A stretch of 11,167 bases of DNA from an uncultured Bacteroidales bacterium. Lineage in GTDB: Bacteria; Bacteroidota; Bacteroidia; Bacteroidales; UBA932. The DNA lies in assembly GCA_900546395.1 (NCBI GenBank), contig URDD01000077.1, forward strand, positions 1-11,167, in the 5' to 3' direction. The position numbers were made by a program, and so were the translations under genes. The notes beneath the pieces were generated by a model. That model did no database searches, had not been told where the DNA came from, and worked only from the letters and a program-made list of their open reading frames with translations. Below, in pieces: positions 1 to 6,527 of the stretch; the stretch's first letter is position 1; each line of letters begins with the position of its first letter.

Positions 1-46
1 GAACTCTGGAAGAACCTTCCGACGGCGACTTCGCAATCCTTTATAA
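1..46 (+). other. Possible 3' end of a plus-strand gene (partial)
   Basis: One frame reads in from the left edge (codons from base 2), gives 14 residues rich in arginine (NSGRTFRRRLRNPL) and stops with TAA at 44-46, 7 bases before a strong hairpin. A stop followed at once by a hairpin is what a gene end looks like, but 14 residues are too few to identify a family. Another frame stays open to base 140 straight through the hairpin, so the coding call is weak. Confidence 0.2.
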
Positions 47-53
47 CAACGAA

Positions 54-75
54 AGCCGACCCTTTTGGGTCGGCT
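54..75. terminator. Strong GC-rich hairpin, probable terminator
   Basis: AGCCGACCC, a TTTT loop and GGGTCGGCT form a perfect 9-bp stem. It lies 48 bases beyond the stop of the last lipoprotein gene on the minus strand and just after a possible gene end on the plus strand, so it could stop transcription from both sides. Neither side has a long T run (minus strand continues TTTCGTTGTTAT), so termination efficiency is uncertain. Confidence 0.6.
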
Positions 76-123
76 CCTCGAAAACACTTTATTTGGAGTT
101 CTTTGATAGGTTAGATAAATTCT

Positions 124-1131
124 TTAGAACTTATTTTTTTTAGTTGCATATATCTTCCAACCGTCTTCATCAGCCGCTTCAAAATAATCAGATGATACCG
201 AGGTAAATGTATAAGACCCTGCTATCACTGAACTTGCTGAAAATGTTATTCCGCTTGCGTCTAAAGAATAAGTGCCTTCCCAGGTACTATCTTTTTCCAA
301 AAATGTATTATCTCCATCTATATCATACCAATCCGTCCCCTCGCATACTCCGTTCGCCCTTATTCCAACAACTGTCTTCCATGACGGGTCATCCATATAT
401 ATAGTCCATTCCCCAACAATCAATGATGAAATATCATTTCCACTATTGTCTTTATGGTAATCATAATTTGAATTTGATTCTATCACATCGCAATAGTATA
501 AATTCAATGTTTGTCCGGATAAATTGTATCTCCATATCTCATAATCGGGTTGTCCGTCGTATTTAATGTAAAGCCATTCATTAAATGTAAACCAGTTCAC
601 AATATTTTTGAAACTGTGATCTACAGGAGAGGTAAATTCGCTACTTCCTAAACCGTTTTCATTCAATATCAATGTTGCTGTAGCCGTTTCTGTCTGATTA
701 TATATCCATTGCCCTATTAAATCGTCATCGTGTCCTTTTCCAATGAATGAGGGGGTTTGTCCTGATTTTGTAAGGAATGAAGCCTTGAATTTCCCTAAAA
801 CCAAATATTCTGACGTCCATTCGACTACAGTTTTCTCTGAACCATATAATATATTGCCATTTTTATCATAGAAAACCATTTTTCCCTCATTATAGTGACA
901 TCTGCCATTTTGTTCAGATGACTTCCCATCGGAAAAATATATTCCCTCCATTGTCCCATCGGGATTGACAGTTAAATACTGATAGTAATTTTCTCCTCTT
1001 TCCACTTGATAATATGTCCCGCACAAATCTTGTGGAATATTTTGATTTTCAAAATCTTGCCATTTATCAGAACAAGAGGTCACACTTAATGACAAGACTA
1101 ATACCAGCCCTCTGAAAATATTTTTCGCCAT
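124..1131 (-). CDS. Surface lipoprotein with three lipocalin-like modules
   Basis: Last gene of the five-gene operon; 335 aa. The start at 1131 is preferred over the upstream ATG at 1182 because it opens directly with a lipoprotein signal peptide (MAKNIFRGLVLVLSLSVTSC) and avoids overlap with the preceding gene; the longer reading adds 17 residues before it. The lipobox is SVTSC with Cys20, followed by SDKWQD, whose acidic residues resemble the Bacteroidetes surface-export signal. The mature part appears to be three repeats of one beta-rich plan, each opening G-x-[WY] and followed by a strand and an Asn-Gly or Asp-Gly turn: about residues 36-118 (LCGTYYQ), 138-215 (LIGQWIY) and 237-331 (IVGEWTI). 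These resemble lipocalin-like or DUF5004-type domains, though I cannot verify the assignment. No catalytic motif is visible. Probable outer-membrane, outward-facing protein of unknown function. Confidence 0.8.
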   Translation of the reverse strand: MAKNIFRGLVLVLSLSVTSCSDKWQDFENQNIPQDLCGTYYQVERGENYYQYLTVNPDGTMEGIYFSDGKSSEQNGRCHYNEGKMVFYDKNGNILYGSEKTVVEWTSEYLVLGKFKASFLTKSGQTPSFIGKGHDDDLIGQWIYNQTETATATLILNENGLGSSEFTSPVDHSFKNIVNWFTFNEWLYIKYDGQPDYEIWRYNLSGQTLNLYYCDVIESNSNYDYHKDNSGNDISSLIVGEWTIYMDDPSWKTVVGIRANGVCEGTDWYDIDGDNTFLEKDSTWEGTYSLDASGITFSASSVIAGSYTFTSVSSDYFEAADEDGWKIYATKKNKF

Positions 1132-1163
1132 ATAGATATGATTTATAGTTAGCTTGTGAAAAT

Positions 1164-2021
1164 TTAGTAATTCGTTATACATTTTGTAACAGTTGTAGTT
1201 GTTTTACCACCTTTTCCGGCAGCTTCGCATTTAACATAATAAGTCGTACCGGATTTCAATCCTGTAATATTTGCGGTTATTAATGTACCACTCACTGTTG
1301 CTGCTTTATATTTTGATGGATTATTTGTCGTCCCATAATAAACTTTAGCTGACGACACACCAGCCTCGGCACTGTTATAAATCTTATATTGTACTTTTAA
1401 CGATGAATTTGTAGCCGTAAAATCATAAAAACCTATATCAGGTTTTTCATCAGAAGCAGAACATCCACCTGATCCTCCGGAATTTGACGATGCTGTGTAA
1501 ATATGCTGTACATAGTTTATTCCATCCTGATAATAATCTTTCACGATTAATTTCGAGTCAGTATGGATGGCTACCTGTCCGTCGGAAATAAAGCCGCCAC
1601 AAACAGACCACCTGCCGACCTCTCCAGCTGTCATACCTGCAAGCATATATCCATAATCCAATGCAGAATAATTCACTCCGTTTTCATCTATATACCACCA
1701 ACATGACCCAACGGAATTTCCGTTGACAAATAGTTTATACTTATTATTACTGAAACTTTCATCAGAGAATGTAAATGTAAATTTGTCTGCAAAATCAAAG
1801 CTCGTATGTGAGTAGCGGCCATTGTCCTCATCGTAAAATTCCGAATACTGATAAGTCCAACCAGTGTTGAATAATCGGGATGACAAAGACTCAATTCCAG
1901 AATCTACCGTAAACTTATTTTCAGAAGTGTTAGCTGAAAAAACATCATCACTGCATGCTCCTACAAGCAGGATATACGGCAGCAATACAAAATATAAAAC
2001 AGAAAATTTTCTTAGCTTCAT
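1164..2021 (-). CDS. Lipoprotein with C-terminal fibronectin-III-like domain
   Basis: Fourth gene of the operon, 285 aa, starting 50 bases after the preceding stop and ending 32 bases before the next start. It has a lipoprotein signal peptide with lipobox LVGAC (Cys23) followed by SDDVF, a good match to the Cys-Ser-Asp-Asp pattern linked to surface export in Bacteroides. Residues about 50-175 are an aromatic, beta-rich region (GWTYQYSEFYDEDNGRY, then CWWYIDENG) that may be another lipocalin-like barrel. A flexible SGGSGG linker at 181-186 leads to a domain at about 196-283 with fibronectin-III features: VYYGTTNNPSKYKA, then ITGLKSGTTYYVKCEAAGKGG, the Leu-x-x-Gly-Thr-x-Tyr-Tyr motif of the E-F loop. 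Such modules usually mediate adhesion or spacing. The start is well supported by the signal peptide; the upstream region is A-rich rather than a classic ribosome-binding site. Ligand unknown. Confidence 0.82.
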   Translation of the reverse strand: MKLRKFSVLYFVLLPYILLVGACSDDVFSANTSENKFTVDSGIESLSSRLFNTGWTYQYSEFYDEDNGRYSHTSFDFADKFTFTFSDESFSNNKYKLFVNGNSVGSCWWYIDENGVNYSALDYGYMLAGMTAGEVGRWSVCGGFISDGQVAIHTDSKLIVKDYYQDGINYVQHIYTASSNSGGSGGCSASDEKPDIGFYDFTATNSSLKVQYKIYNSAEAGVSSAKVYYGTTNNPSKYKAATVSGTLITANITGLKSGTTYYVKCEAAGKGGKTTTTVTKCITNY

Positions 2022-2071
2022 TATTATCTTTATGTATTTATAACTTTATATCCAGCAGCAAAACTGTCTGC

Positions 2072-2911
2072 TTATTTATTGTCATACGTAGGCACTCTTT
2101 TATATACAATGTCCAAATCGAGATATGAATCATCTTCTTGCCCTCTATATGATACAGTCAGTTTATTTTCTGTAAGACTGTTTATAACAAAATCTAACGC
2201 CAATTCAGTAACTGATATCTCGGCTCCGTTGCAGGAATATTTCATAAAGCCCGGGAATTTGCGATCCATATTGTTAAAAACAATACCGTTACACCCTTTA
2301 TGTCCATTAATTTCCGAATCTGAAAAATACATGCATTTCACCGTCCACTGGCCAGGTCTTGCCTCGTGAGAAATCCCATCACCATCTGTATAGGTTCCGG
2401 ACAGGCTTTCAAACTGCCAATATCCTATGATACTGTTTTCATCCGGAGCCGGGTCAGAATAGCGTTTGAATGTCAATAAATCACTCGTAAGATCATTGTA
2501 AGTAACGAATGAGTCGGCATTGACATCCTTAACAAGGCTTACATTATTGAGAACGGAAGGATAATCATCCAGACTTGGGCTTATATGGAAGTCAATATAT
2601 ATGTTTCCTGCTTTAGAAAAACCATCTAAAGCATATACCTCCCATTTGTCAGTACATGAACCTGCGTGCAGGAATATACCGTATCCTTCTCTATCCACCC
2701 AGTCATCCGCCGTATAAGTGCCGTCACACATAGTTGTGAATATCACTTTATAGCATTCGCCTATTCCATACAAATCTCCGATTTCACCACTCCAGGTACC
2801 TACAAATTGAGACATAAGGTCATTCTCCTCTCCTTTTTTACTGCAAGCAGCAATACTTAAGACAAACGACGCAAATGTCAGTAACATCAATATTCTTTTA
2901 CTTGTTTTCAT
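2072..2911 (-). CDS. Lipoprotein with two lipocalin-like modules
   Basis: Third gene of the operon, 279 aa. The signal peptide ends in lipobox SIAAC (Cys23), followed by SKKGEEND; the charged stretch comes slightly later than in its neighbours. The mature region splits into two halves that each open like a lipocalin-like barrel: MSQFVGTWSGEIG near residue 34 and IIGYWQFESLSGTYTDGDG near residue 161, separated by a proline/acidic linker (SDPAPDENS). Each half alternates short beta-strand stretches with Asp/Gly turns. Several cysteines lie in the mature part (for example CYKV, MCDG, SCTD, KGCNG, SCNG) and could form disulfides outside the cytoplasm. It shares its modular plan with the last gene of the operon, suggesting duplication of a common module. 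No enzymatic motif seen; probable surface-exposed outer-membrane lipoprotein. Confidence 0.8.
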   Translation of the reverse strand: MKTSKRILMLLTFASFVLSIAACSKKGEENDLMSQFVGTWSGEIGDLYGIGECYKVIFTTMCDGTYTADDWVDREGYGIFLHAGSCTDKWEVYALDGFSKAGNIYIDFHISPSLDDYPSVLNNVSLVKDVNADSFVTYNDLTSDLLTFKRYSDPAPDENSIIGYWQFESLSGTYTDGDGISHEARPGQWTVKCMYFSDSEINGHKGCNGIVFNNMDRKFPGFMKYSCNGAEISVTELALDFVINSLTENKLTVSYRGQEDDSYLDLDIVYKRVPTYDNK

Positions 2912-2947
2912 TGCTCTGCAAAATTAGTCAGACAAATTAGAATCTGC

Positions 2948-4036
2948 TTACTCAATATCGGCAACTCCCCGCACAGACATTCCGAAATATTTTTGCCAAG
3001 AATCTATCTTCCCTACAGCCTTTCCATTTATATCCATATAATAAGCAGACGATTTACCATAAGTGGCACTCGTCCATATATTGGCAGAGACCCCTCCGCC
3101 TCTGACATCTTCCTTTTTCTTCTGTCCTGCTTTGGGAATAAAAATACTTTTACCCGAGGGCCCTGTAACAATAAATCCCCCGACATTATTGTATGACCCT
3201 TCTTCGATTTTACAATTATTGATCAATGATGTACATTCCGCTCTTGTGGGCATACGCCAACTACCGCCCATTTTTACTTTTGCCGCATCGTAATTTGTTC
3301 CCGATATATCTGAATATGGAGTTGTGAACTTTGTTTCATCAAGGTAAGAGTTTTTATCTCCATAATATAAAGAGTAATACCACCACCAGGAACTGCTGCG
3401 GGCCACCGTTTCCCCCCACATATAATATCCTCCGTTCTGTTCAGGAGATGTTGCCCCAACGTTTTGCACAGCCCAGCCGATACCTAAACCCAAATCTACA
3501 TAATCATAGCCGTTTTCTGTTCCGGAAGGTGAAAAGTCCGGCGCTGAAGATACGTCATCATCCGGGTCCATATATGTCCAGGCAACAGATGCATATTTTA
3601 GCAGATTGCCGTGCAAGATTTTACCATATACGAGTGTGGATTTATCATCTGAACAGTAAAGTAGCACATTCTCTGATTCAGATACCTTGGTATAGTCTGC
3701 CAAACAATTTTTCACTATTTCAGCTATACTGACGACATCAGATTGAGTTATTGATGATGCTATCAGTCTGTCATTTTCGAATTTGTAATCAAGAACTATG
3801 TTCCGCTCGTTGTCAATGTATCTTAAATGGCTGTCGGTTTCCATTATCAAGTCCAGTTCACTACGCTGCCTTGATTTCACATCCTGCATATCAATCCCCC
3901 AGTCTATTGTCGGCAGTATTTCACCGAACTCCCCGGCATGGCCGTTGCCATTAATGTTTGGCTCATCATTACTGCATGATACTAATGTTGCAGCAGACAG
4001 TATGACCGCCATAATTTTATTAATTGCTTTATTCAT
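2948..4036 (-). CDS. Lipoprotein with C-terminal FISUMP-type domain
   Basis: Second gene of the operon, 362 aa, starting 15 bases after the first gene's stop. The signal peptide ends in lipobox TLVSC (Cys21), followed by SNDEPN, compatible with surface export. Residues about 40-160 form an unrecognised N-terminal region beginning ILPTIDWGIDMQDVKS. From about 178 to 360 the sequence matches the Fibrobacter succinogenes major paralogous (FISUMP) domain common in Bacteroidales surface proteins: YVDLGLGIGWAVQNVGA, then YYMWGET, GGSWRMPTRAECTSLI, an IFIPKAG strand, IWTSATYGKSSAYYMDI and a C-terminal GMSVRGVAD. An aromatic patch (SSWWWYYSLYYGD, about 215-227) lies between the YYMWGET and GGSWRMPT motifs. 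The domain is related to the formylglycine-generating-enzyme fold, but no catalytic cysteine pair is apparent, so a binding or adhesive role is more likely. Confidence 0.85.
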   Translation of the reverse strand: MNKAINKIMAVILSAATLVSCSNDEPNINGNGHAGEFGEILPTIDWGIDMQDVKSRQRSELDLIMETDSHLRYIDNERNIVLDYKFENDRLIASSITQSDVVSIAEIVKNCLADYTKVSESENVLLYCSDDKSTLVYGKILHGNLLKYASVAWTYMDPDDDVSSAPDFSPSGTENGYDYVDLGLGIGWAVQNVGATSPEQNGGYYMWGETVARSSSWWWYYSLYYGDKNSYLDETKFTTPYSDISGTNYDAAKVKMGGSWRMPTRAECTSLINNCKIEEGSYNNVGGFIVTGPSGKSIFIPKAGQKKKEDVRGGGVSANIWTSATYGKSSAYYMDINGKAVGKIDSWQKYFGMSVRGVADIE

Positions 4037-4051
4037 CTTTGACCTGTATTA

Positions 4052-5011
4052 TTATTGAATAATATCTTCTGCCATTTTCAACATATCAGCCGCTCTGTCC
4101 AAGGCGCTTGACATTCCCTTAAACTGCGTTTTGTCTTCCACCACTATGACAGAACATTTTGCCAATAAGCCATTGGATGTTTTTACCGTAATATCAGCAG
4201 TTCCTATATCATTGGCTTTTACTGTTCCTTGCAATACAGATGCTATTGAAGCATTATCGGATTTCCATTCATAAAGTGTCGTTGCGGTTTGAGGATACAA
4301 TGTTGGAAGAATTCTATAATGTTCTCCTTTTAAGAGAAGAAGAGCAGACGGCGCTTTTATACTTTCCGGCAATATCCAAGTCGGATCACAGACGGACACC
4401 ATACAAGTAGCCGAGATTTTATTGTTGTATTCATCATAAAAATACACAGTCACATAATCTGTACCGGCAGATCTTGCCCATCCTTTAATATATTGGTCTT
4501 TTCCATAATTTGTAATCCCATTGAAATGTGTTCCCGGATAACTGGTTGACCAGATATCTGCAGTGCTACCGGCAGGAAGTAATTGATACGGAATTTTAAC
4601 CTGCATGCCAATCTCCACAGTCAACTCCGGCTGAATCAATATCGATGCAGCATTCGAAGTCGGATTATCTGCGGATTCTCTAATGCAACTCACATAAAAA
4701 TTTTTGGAATAAGTATTTGCGCGAGTAAATCCCTTGTCATCCACATATCTTTCCACATAAACAAGTTCGACAACTGCATATCCATCAAAATCATTTACTG
4801 CTTTAATAGTGGCCGAGATTTCCGACTTGCTTAAAAAAGTGATTGCCGGATTCGAACAAGCCCAAACAGCCTTATCCACATAACCCGACGGTACGGACGG
4901 CACATCCAGTTGAAGTGTTTCTCCAACTCCGATTTCGTATGTCTGCGCAAAAGACAAATTACAGCAGAACAAACAGAAAAATAATAACATTTGCCTTGTA
5001 ATATACTTCAT
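4052..5011 (-). CDS. Secreted protein with Ig-like (BIG2-type) domains
   Basis: First gene of the surface-protein operon and therefore the one closest to the invertible promoter; 319 aa. MKYITRQMLLFFCLFCCNLS is a hydrophobic signal peptide with likely signal-peptidase-I cleavage after Ala22 (SFA before QTYE); LFCC does not look like a lipobox, so it is probably not a lipoprotein, unlike the other four products. Three Ig-like units are suggested at about 24-110 (GVGETLQLDV, KAVWACSNPAITFL), 122-207 (VEIGMQVKIPYQLLPAGSTADIWS) and 214-293. The last is a clear BIG2-type domain (LLLKGEHYRILPTLYP, YEWKSDNASIASV, GTVKANDIGTADITV). A short amphipathic tail (ALDRAADMLKMAEDII) ends the protein. BIG2 domains occur in adhesins and surface-structure proteins; this could be a structural or anchoring partner of the lipoproteins. 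AAGG lies about 9 bases before the ATG. Confidence 0.85.
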   Translation of the reverse strand: MKYITRQMLLFFCLFCCNLSFAQTYEIGVGETLQLDVPSVPSGYVDKAVWACSNPAITFLSKSEISATIKAVNDFDGYAVVELVYVERYVDDKGFTRANTYSKNFYVSCIRESADNPTSNAASILIQPELTVEIGMQVKIPYQLLPAGSTADIWSTSYPGTHFNGITNYGKDQYIKGWARSAGTDYVTVYFYDEYNNKISATCMVSVCDPTWILPESIKAPSALLLLKGEHYRILPTLYPQTATTLYEWKSDNASIASVLQGTVKANDIGTADITVKTSNGLLAKCSVIVVEDKTQFKGMSSALDRAADMLKMAEDIIQ

Positions 5012-5024
5012 AGCTGAACCTTAC

Positions 5025-5088
5025 TAAAAAGCTGTTTAAATTTTGTCATAATAAAAGAATTTTTGAAAAATTTTCAAACAGCCTCTAA
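5025..5088. repeat. Palindromic repeat, copy A, in the operon leader
   Basis: A 64-bp element whose ends are inverted repeats: 5025-5040 (TAAAAAGCTGTTTAAA) against the reverse complement of 5073-5088 match at 12 of 16 positions. The left inner part (AAATTTTGTCATAAT) and right inner part match, in reverse complement, the two ends of the larger copy at 7105-7272, so A looks like a shortened, oppositely oriented version. It lies between the invertible promoter segment and the first operon gene and would be transcribed as a structured leader when the operon is ON. The inner AATTTTTGAAAAATT is also self-complementary. Confidence 0.7.
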
Positions 5089-5111
5089 ATTAACAGTAAA
5101 TAAAAGACACT

Positions 5112-5127
5112 TCTCTTTGAAAGAGAG
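5112..5127 (+). repeat. Left inverted repeat (recombination site) of the invertible promoter
   Basis: TCTCTTTGAAAGAGAG, identical to the reverse complement of 5276-5291. The unit is itself a dyad (TCTCTTT-G-AAAGAGA), and here the dyad continues outward with AC/GT. That is the usual shape of a tyrosine-recombinase core site: two half-site arms around a short centre. Confidence 0.75.
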
Positions 5128-5233
5128 GTTTACGTAGCATGTCCATATTGATTACGGGTAGATTATGATAATAGGCAATATGTATTATGCTCAACATCTT
5201 TTATAATTGCCAAACAAAATTATAGTCTTACTT

Positions 5234-5263
5234 ATTGTCAGATCCGAAAAATCACTATCTTTG
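5234..5263 (+). promoter_or_regulatory. Promoter inside the invertible segment, pointing away from the operon
   Basis: ATTG at 5234-5237, 18 bases, then TATCTTTG at 5256-5263: a close match to the Bacteroidetes primary-sigma consensus (TTTG, about 19 bases, TAnnTTTG). Transcription would start near 5270 and run rightward through the repeat into the antisense strand of the recombinase gene. The -7 box is half of a perfect 16-bp palindrome, TATCTTTGCAAAGATA (5256-5271), so a -7 motif also exists on the minus strand at 5271-5264, but without a -33 TTG at the right distance. Confidence 0.7.
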
Positions 5264-5275
5264 CAAAGATAAATA

Positions 5276-5291
5276 CTCTCTTTCAAAGAGA
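5276..5291 (-). repeat. Right inverted repeat (recombination site) of the invertible promoter
   Basis: CTCTCTTTCAAAGAGA, the exact reverse complement of 5112-5127. It lies just downstream of the predicted start of the rightward promoter and 27 bases from the recombinase stop codon. The flanking bases differ from those of the left copy, so identity stops at 16 bp. Confidence 0.75.
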
Positions 5292-5318
5292 CCTTTCATT
5301 CGCTCAACAATCTTTCAC

Positions 5319-6527
5319 TTATAGAGATTTCAATATCATACTATTCGCCTTGTCAATGGCGACGGTGTCCAATGATGCCAAATAGATGCGTGTGGTAGCC
5401 TCTGAATCGTGTCCCATTCCTTCACTGATAACCGACAGCGGTACATTCTTGCTTTTGGCAATGCTTGCCCAAGCGTGACGGGCAACATAGAGGGTTAGCG
5501 AAACGGATAATCCCAACTCCTTACCGATGATTTTCAAGCAGCGGTTGATATTATGGGATGCATAGATATATTGCTTGCGTTCGTCAATATTGCTAAATGG
5601 CTTGATGATTGGCAATAGGTAATTGGATTGAGAAGTGTCATATTTATCCACAATCTCTTGCATACATTTCTCCCACTTGATGAATAGTTGCTGTCCGGTC
5701 TTGCGTCTTCGATAGGATAGTACACCATTCTGCAAATCCTTTTTCCGCAGGTATGCCATATCCACGAATGACATACCTCGGGTATAGAAACTCAGCAGAA
5801 ACATATCTCTGGTGAAATCAAAGATAGGGCTCATCGAGAAATCCCTCTCCTTGATTTGCTTTATGACTTTCAAGGGTACGGCTCGCTTAATAGTCTTATC
5901 CACTCCTGTATAGACGTGCTTGAAAGGGAAATGTTGTGAGGTAAGTTTCTTCTCCACGGCACGGTTATACACAGCACGAAGATTACGCATATAGAATGAT
6001 GAAGAGTTGGGACTTACTCCATTGTTTCGCAAGTAAGCCTCGTATGCCATCATCATATCTGAATCCATATCATCCAATGACACATCCTTATCTTCTCGGA
6101 AGCGTTTGAAACTGCAAAGGGTTGCAGCGCATGTTTCCGATGTGCGGACTTTACCCAATGTTTTAAGATTGGCAATGACACCCTCCATAAATGGATAGAG
6201 AAAATGCTCTGGGCTGTCCGATGCAAATTCCGCTATCACATCATCGGCAGTATAGATGCATCCGCTATACTCAAAATCTGCAATGACCTTTTGGAAATGC
6301 TTTACATCCATTCGGATTTTGTCGCCAATCTCTGACAGATAGCTTTTTCTACTTTCATTGAACTTGGGTAACACCACCTCCGAAGAAAGACTATTCCACT
6401 CATAGCCGTAGAGACGGTAGCCTGTCTTTTGCTGACGGGCTACACGATTATGGATTACTTGATAGAAAATTGAGCCTTCACAGCCATCAACGGTTGATGG
6501 TCGGAACTTAATCTTTACTGTTGCCAT
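5319..6527 (-). CDS. Tyrosine site-specific recombinase (putative promoter invertase)
   Basis: 402 aa, full length for the Bacteroides-type chromosomal tyrosine recombinases. An N-terminal arm-type DNA-binding domain (about 1-90) is followed by a SAM-like core-binding domain (about 105-200, YPFMEGVIANLKTLGKVRTS to YNRAVEKKL) and a catalytic domain (about 215-395). Catalytic residues visible: Arg250 (SFYTRGMSFVD), Lys276 (YRRRKTG), Arg350 with His351 (LYVARHAWAS), His373 (GMGHDS) and the nucleophile Tyr382 (TRIYLASLD). The first His of the usual H-x-x-R box is Tyr347. Such enzymes integrate mobile elements or invert DNA; because the gene ends 27 bases from an inverted repeat bounding a promoter, and no transfer or phage genes are seen, inversion of that promoter is the likeliest role. 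No convincing promoter is visible upstream; the ATG start fits the conserved N-terminus MATVKIKFRPS. Confidence 0.9.
   Translation of the reverse strand: MATVKIKFRPSTVDGCEGSIFYQVIHNRVARQQKTGYRLYGYEWNSLSSEVVLPKFNESRKSYLSEIGDKIRMDVKHFQKVIADFEYSGCIYTADDVIAEFASDSPEHFLYPFMEGVIANLKTLGKVRTSETCAATLCSFKRFREDKDVSLDDMDSDMMMAYEAYLRNNGVSPNSSSFYMRNLRAVYNRAVEKKLTSQHFPFKHVYTGVDKTIKRAVPLKVIKQIKERDFSMSPIFDFTRDMFLLSFYTRGMSFVDMAYLRKKDLQNGVLSYRRRKTGQQLFIKWEKCMQEIVDKYDTSQSNYLLPIIKPFSNIDERKQYIYASHNINRCLKIIGKELGLSVSLTLYVARHAWASIAKSKNVPLSVISEGMGHDSEATTRIYLASLDTVAIDKANSMILKSL

Larger units (their letters stand above)
5112..5291. other. Predicted invertible promoter segment (phase switch), OFF for the operon
   Basis: Perfect 16-bp inverted repeats bound 148 bp (5128-5275) of non-coding DNA holding one complete Bacteroidetes promoter. 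The segment lies between a surface-protein operon starting at 5011 and a tyrosine recombinase gene ending at 5319. Promoter between inverted repeats, recombinase next door and surface genes downstream is the established arrangement of invertible promoters in Bacteroides. In this copy the promoter points right, away from the operon. By reflection, inversion would place its -7 box at 5147-5140 and its -33 box at 5169-5166 on the minus strand, with a transcript start near 5134. Inversion itself is inferred, not seen. Because each repeat is almost palindromic, the pair can also be read as direct repeats with one central mismatch. Confidence 0.72.

Noticed and set aside
54..75. Coding reading through the hairpin at the left edge (frame open to base 140)
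   Set aside because: The residues across 54-75 simply translate the perfect stem-loop, a common source of spurious terminator-spanning frames.
3331..3732. 133-aa plus-strand open frame inside the operon
   Set aside because: It lies wholly opposite the FISUMP lipoprotein gene, has no domain or start signal, and its sequence looks like antisense translation.
5264..5271. Minus-strand TATCTTTG as a fixed, always-on operon promoter
   Set aside because: The bases where a -33 TTG should be (about 5291-5293) read ACC on the plus strand, and any transcript would have to cross the whole segment. Kept only as a note on the palindrome.
5112..5291. Repeats as direct att sites of an excisable element
   Set aside because: As direct repeats they have a central mismatch and would enclose only 148 bp with no genes; as inverted repeats they are perfect over 16 bp and enclose a promoter. 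Inversion fits better, though the near-palindromic repeats leave some ambiguity.
5319..6527. Recombinase as the integrase of a conjugative element or prophage
   Set aside because: No transfer, mobilisation, replication or phage genes are in the window, and the 3' end of the tRNA-Ala is not duplicated elsewhere in it.
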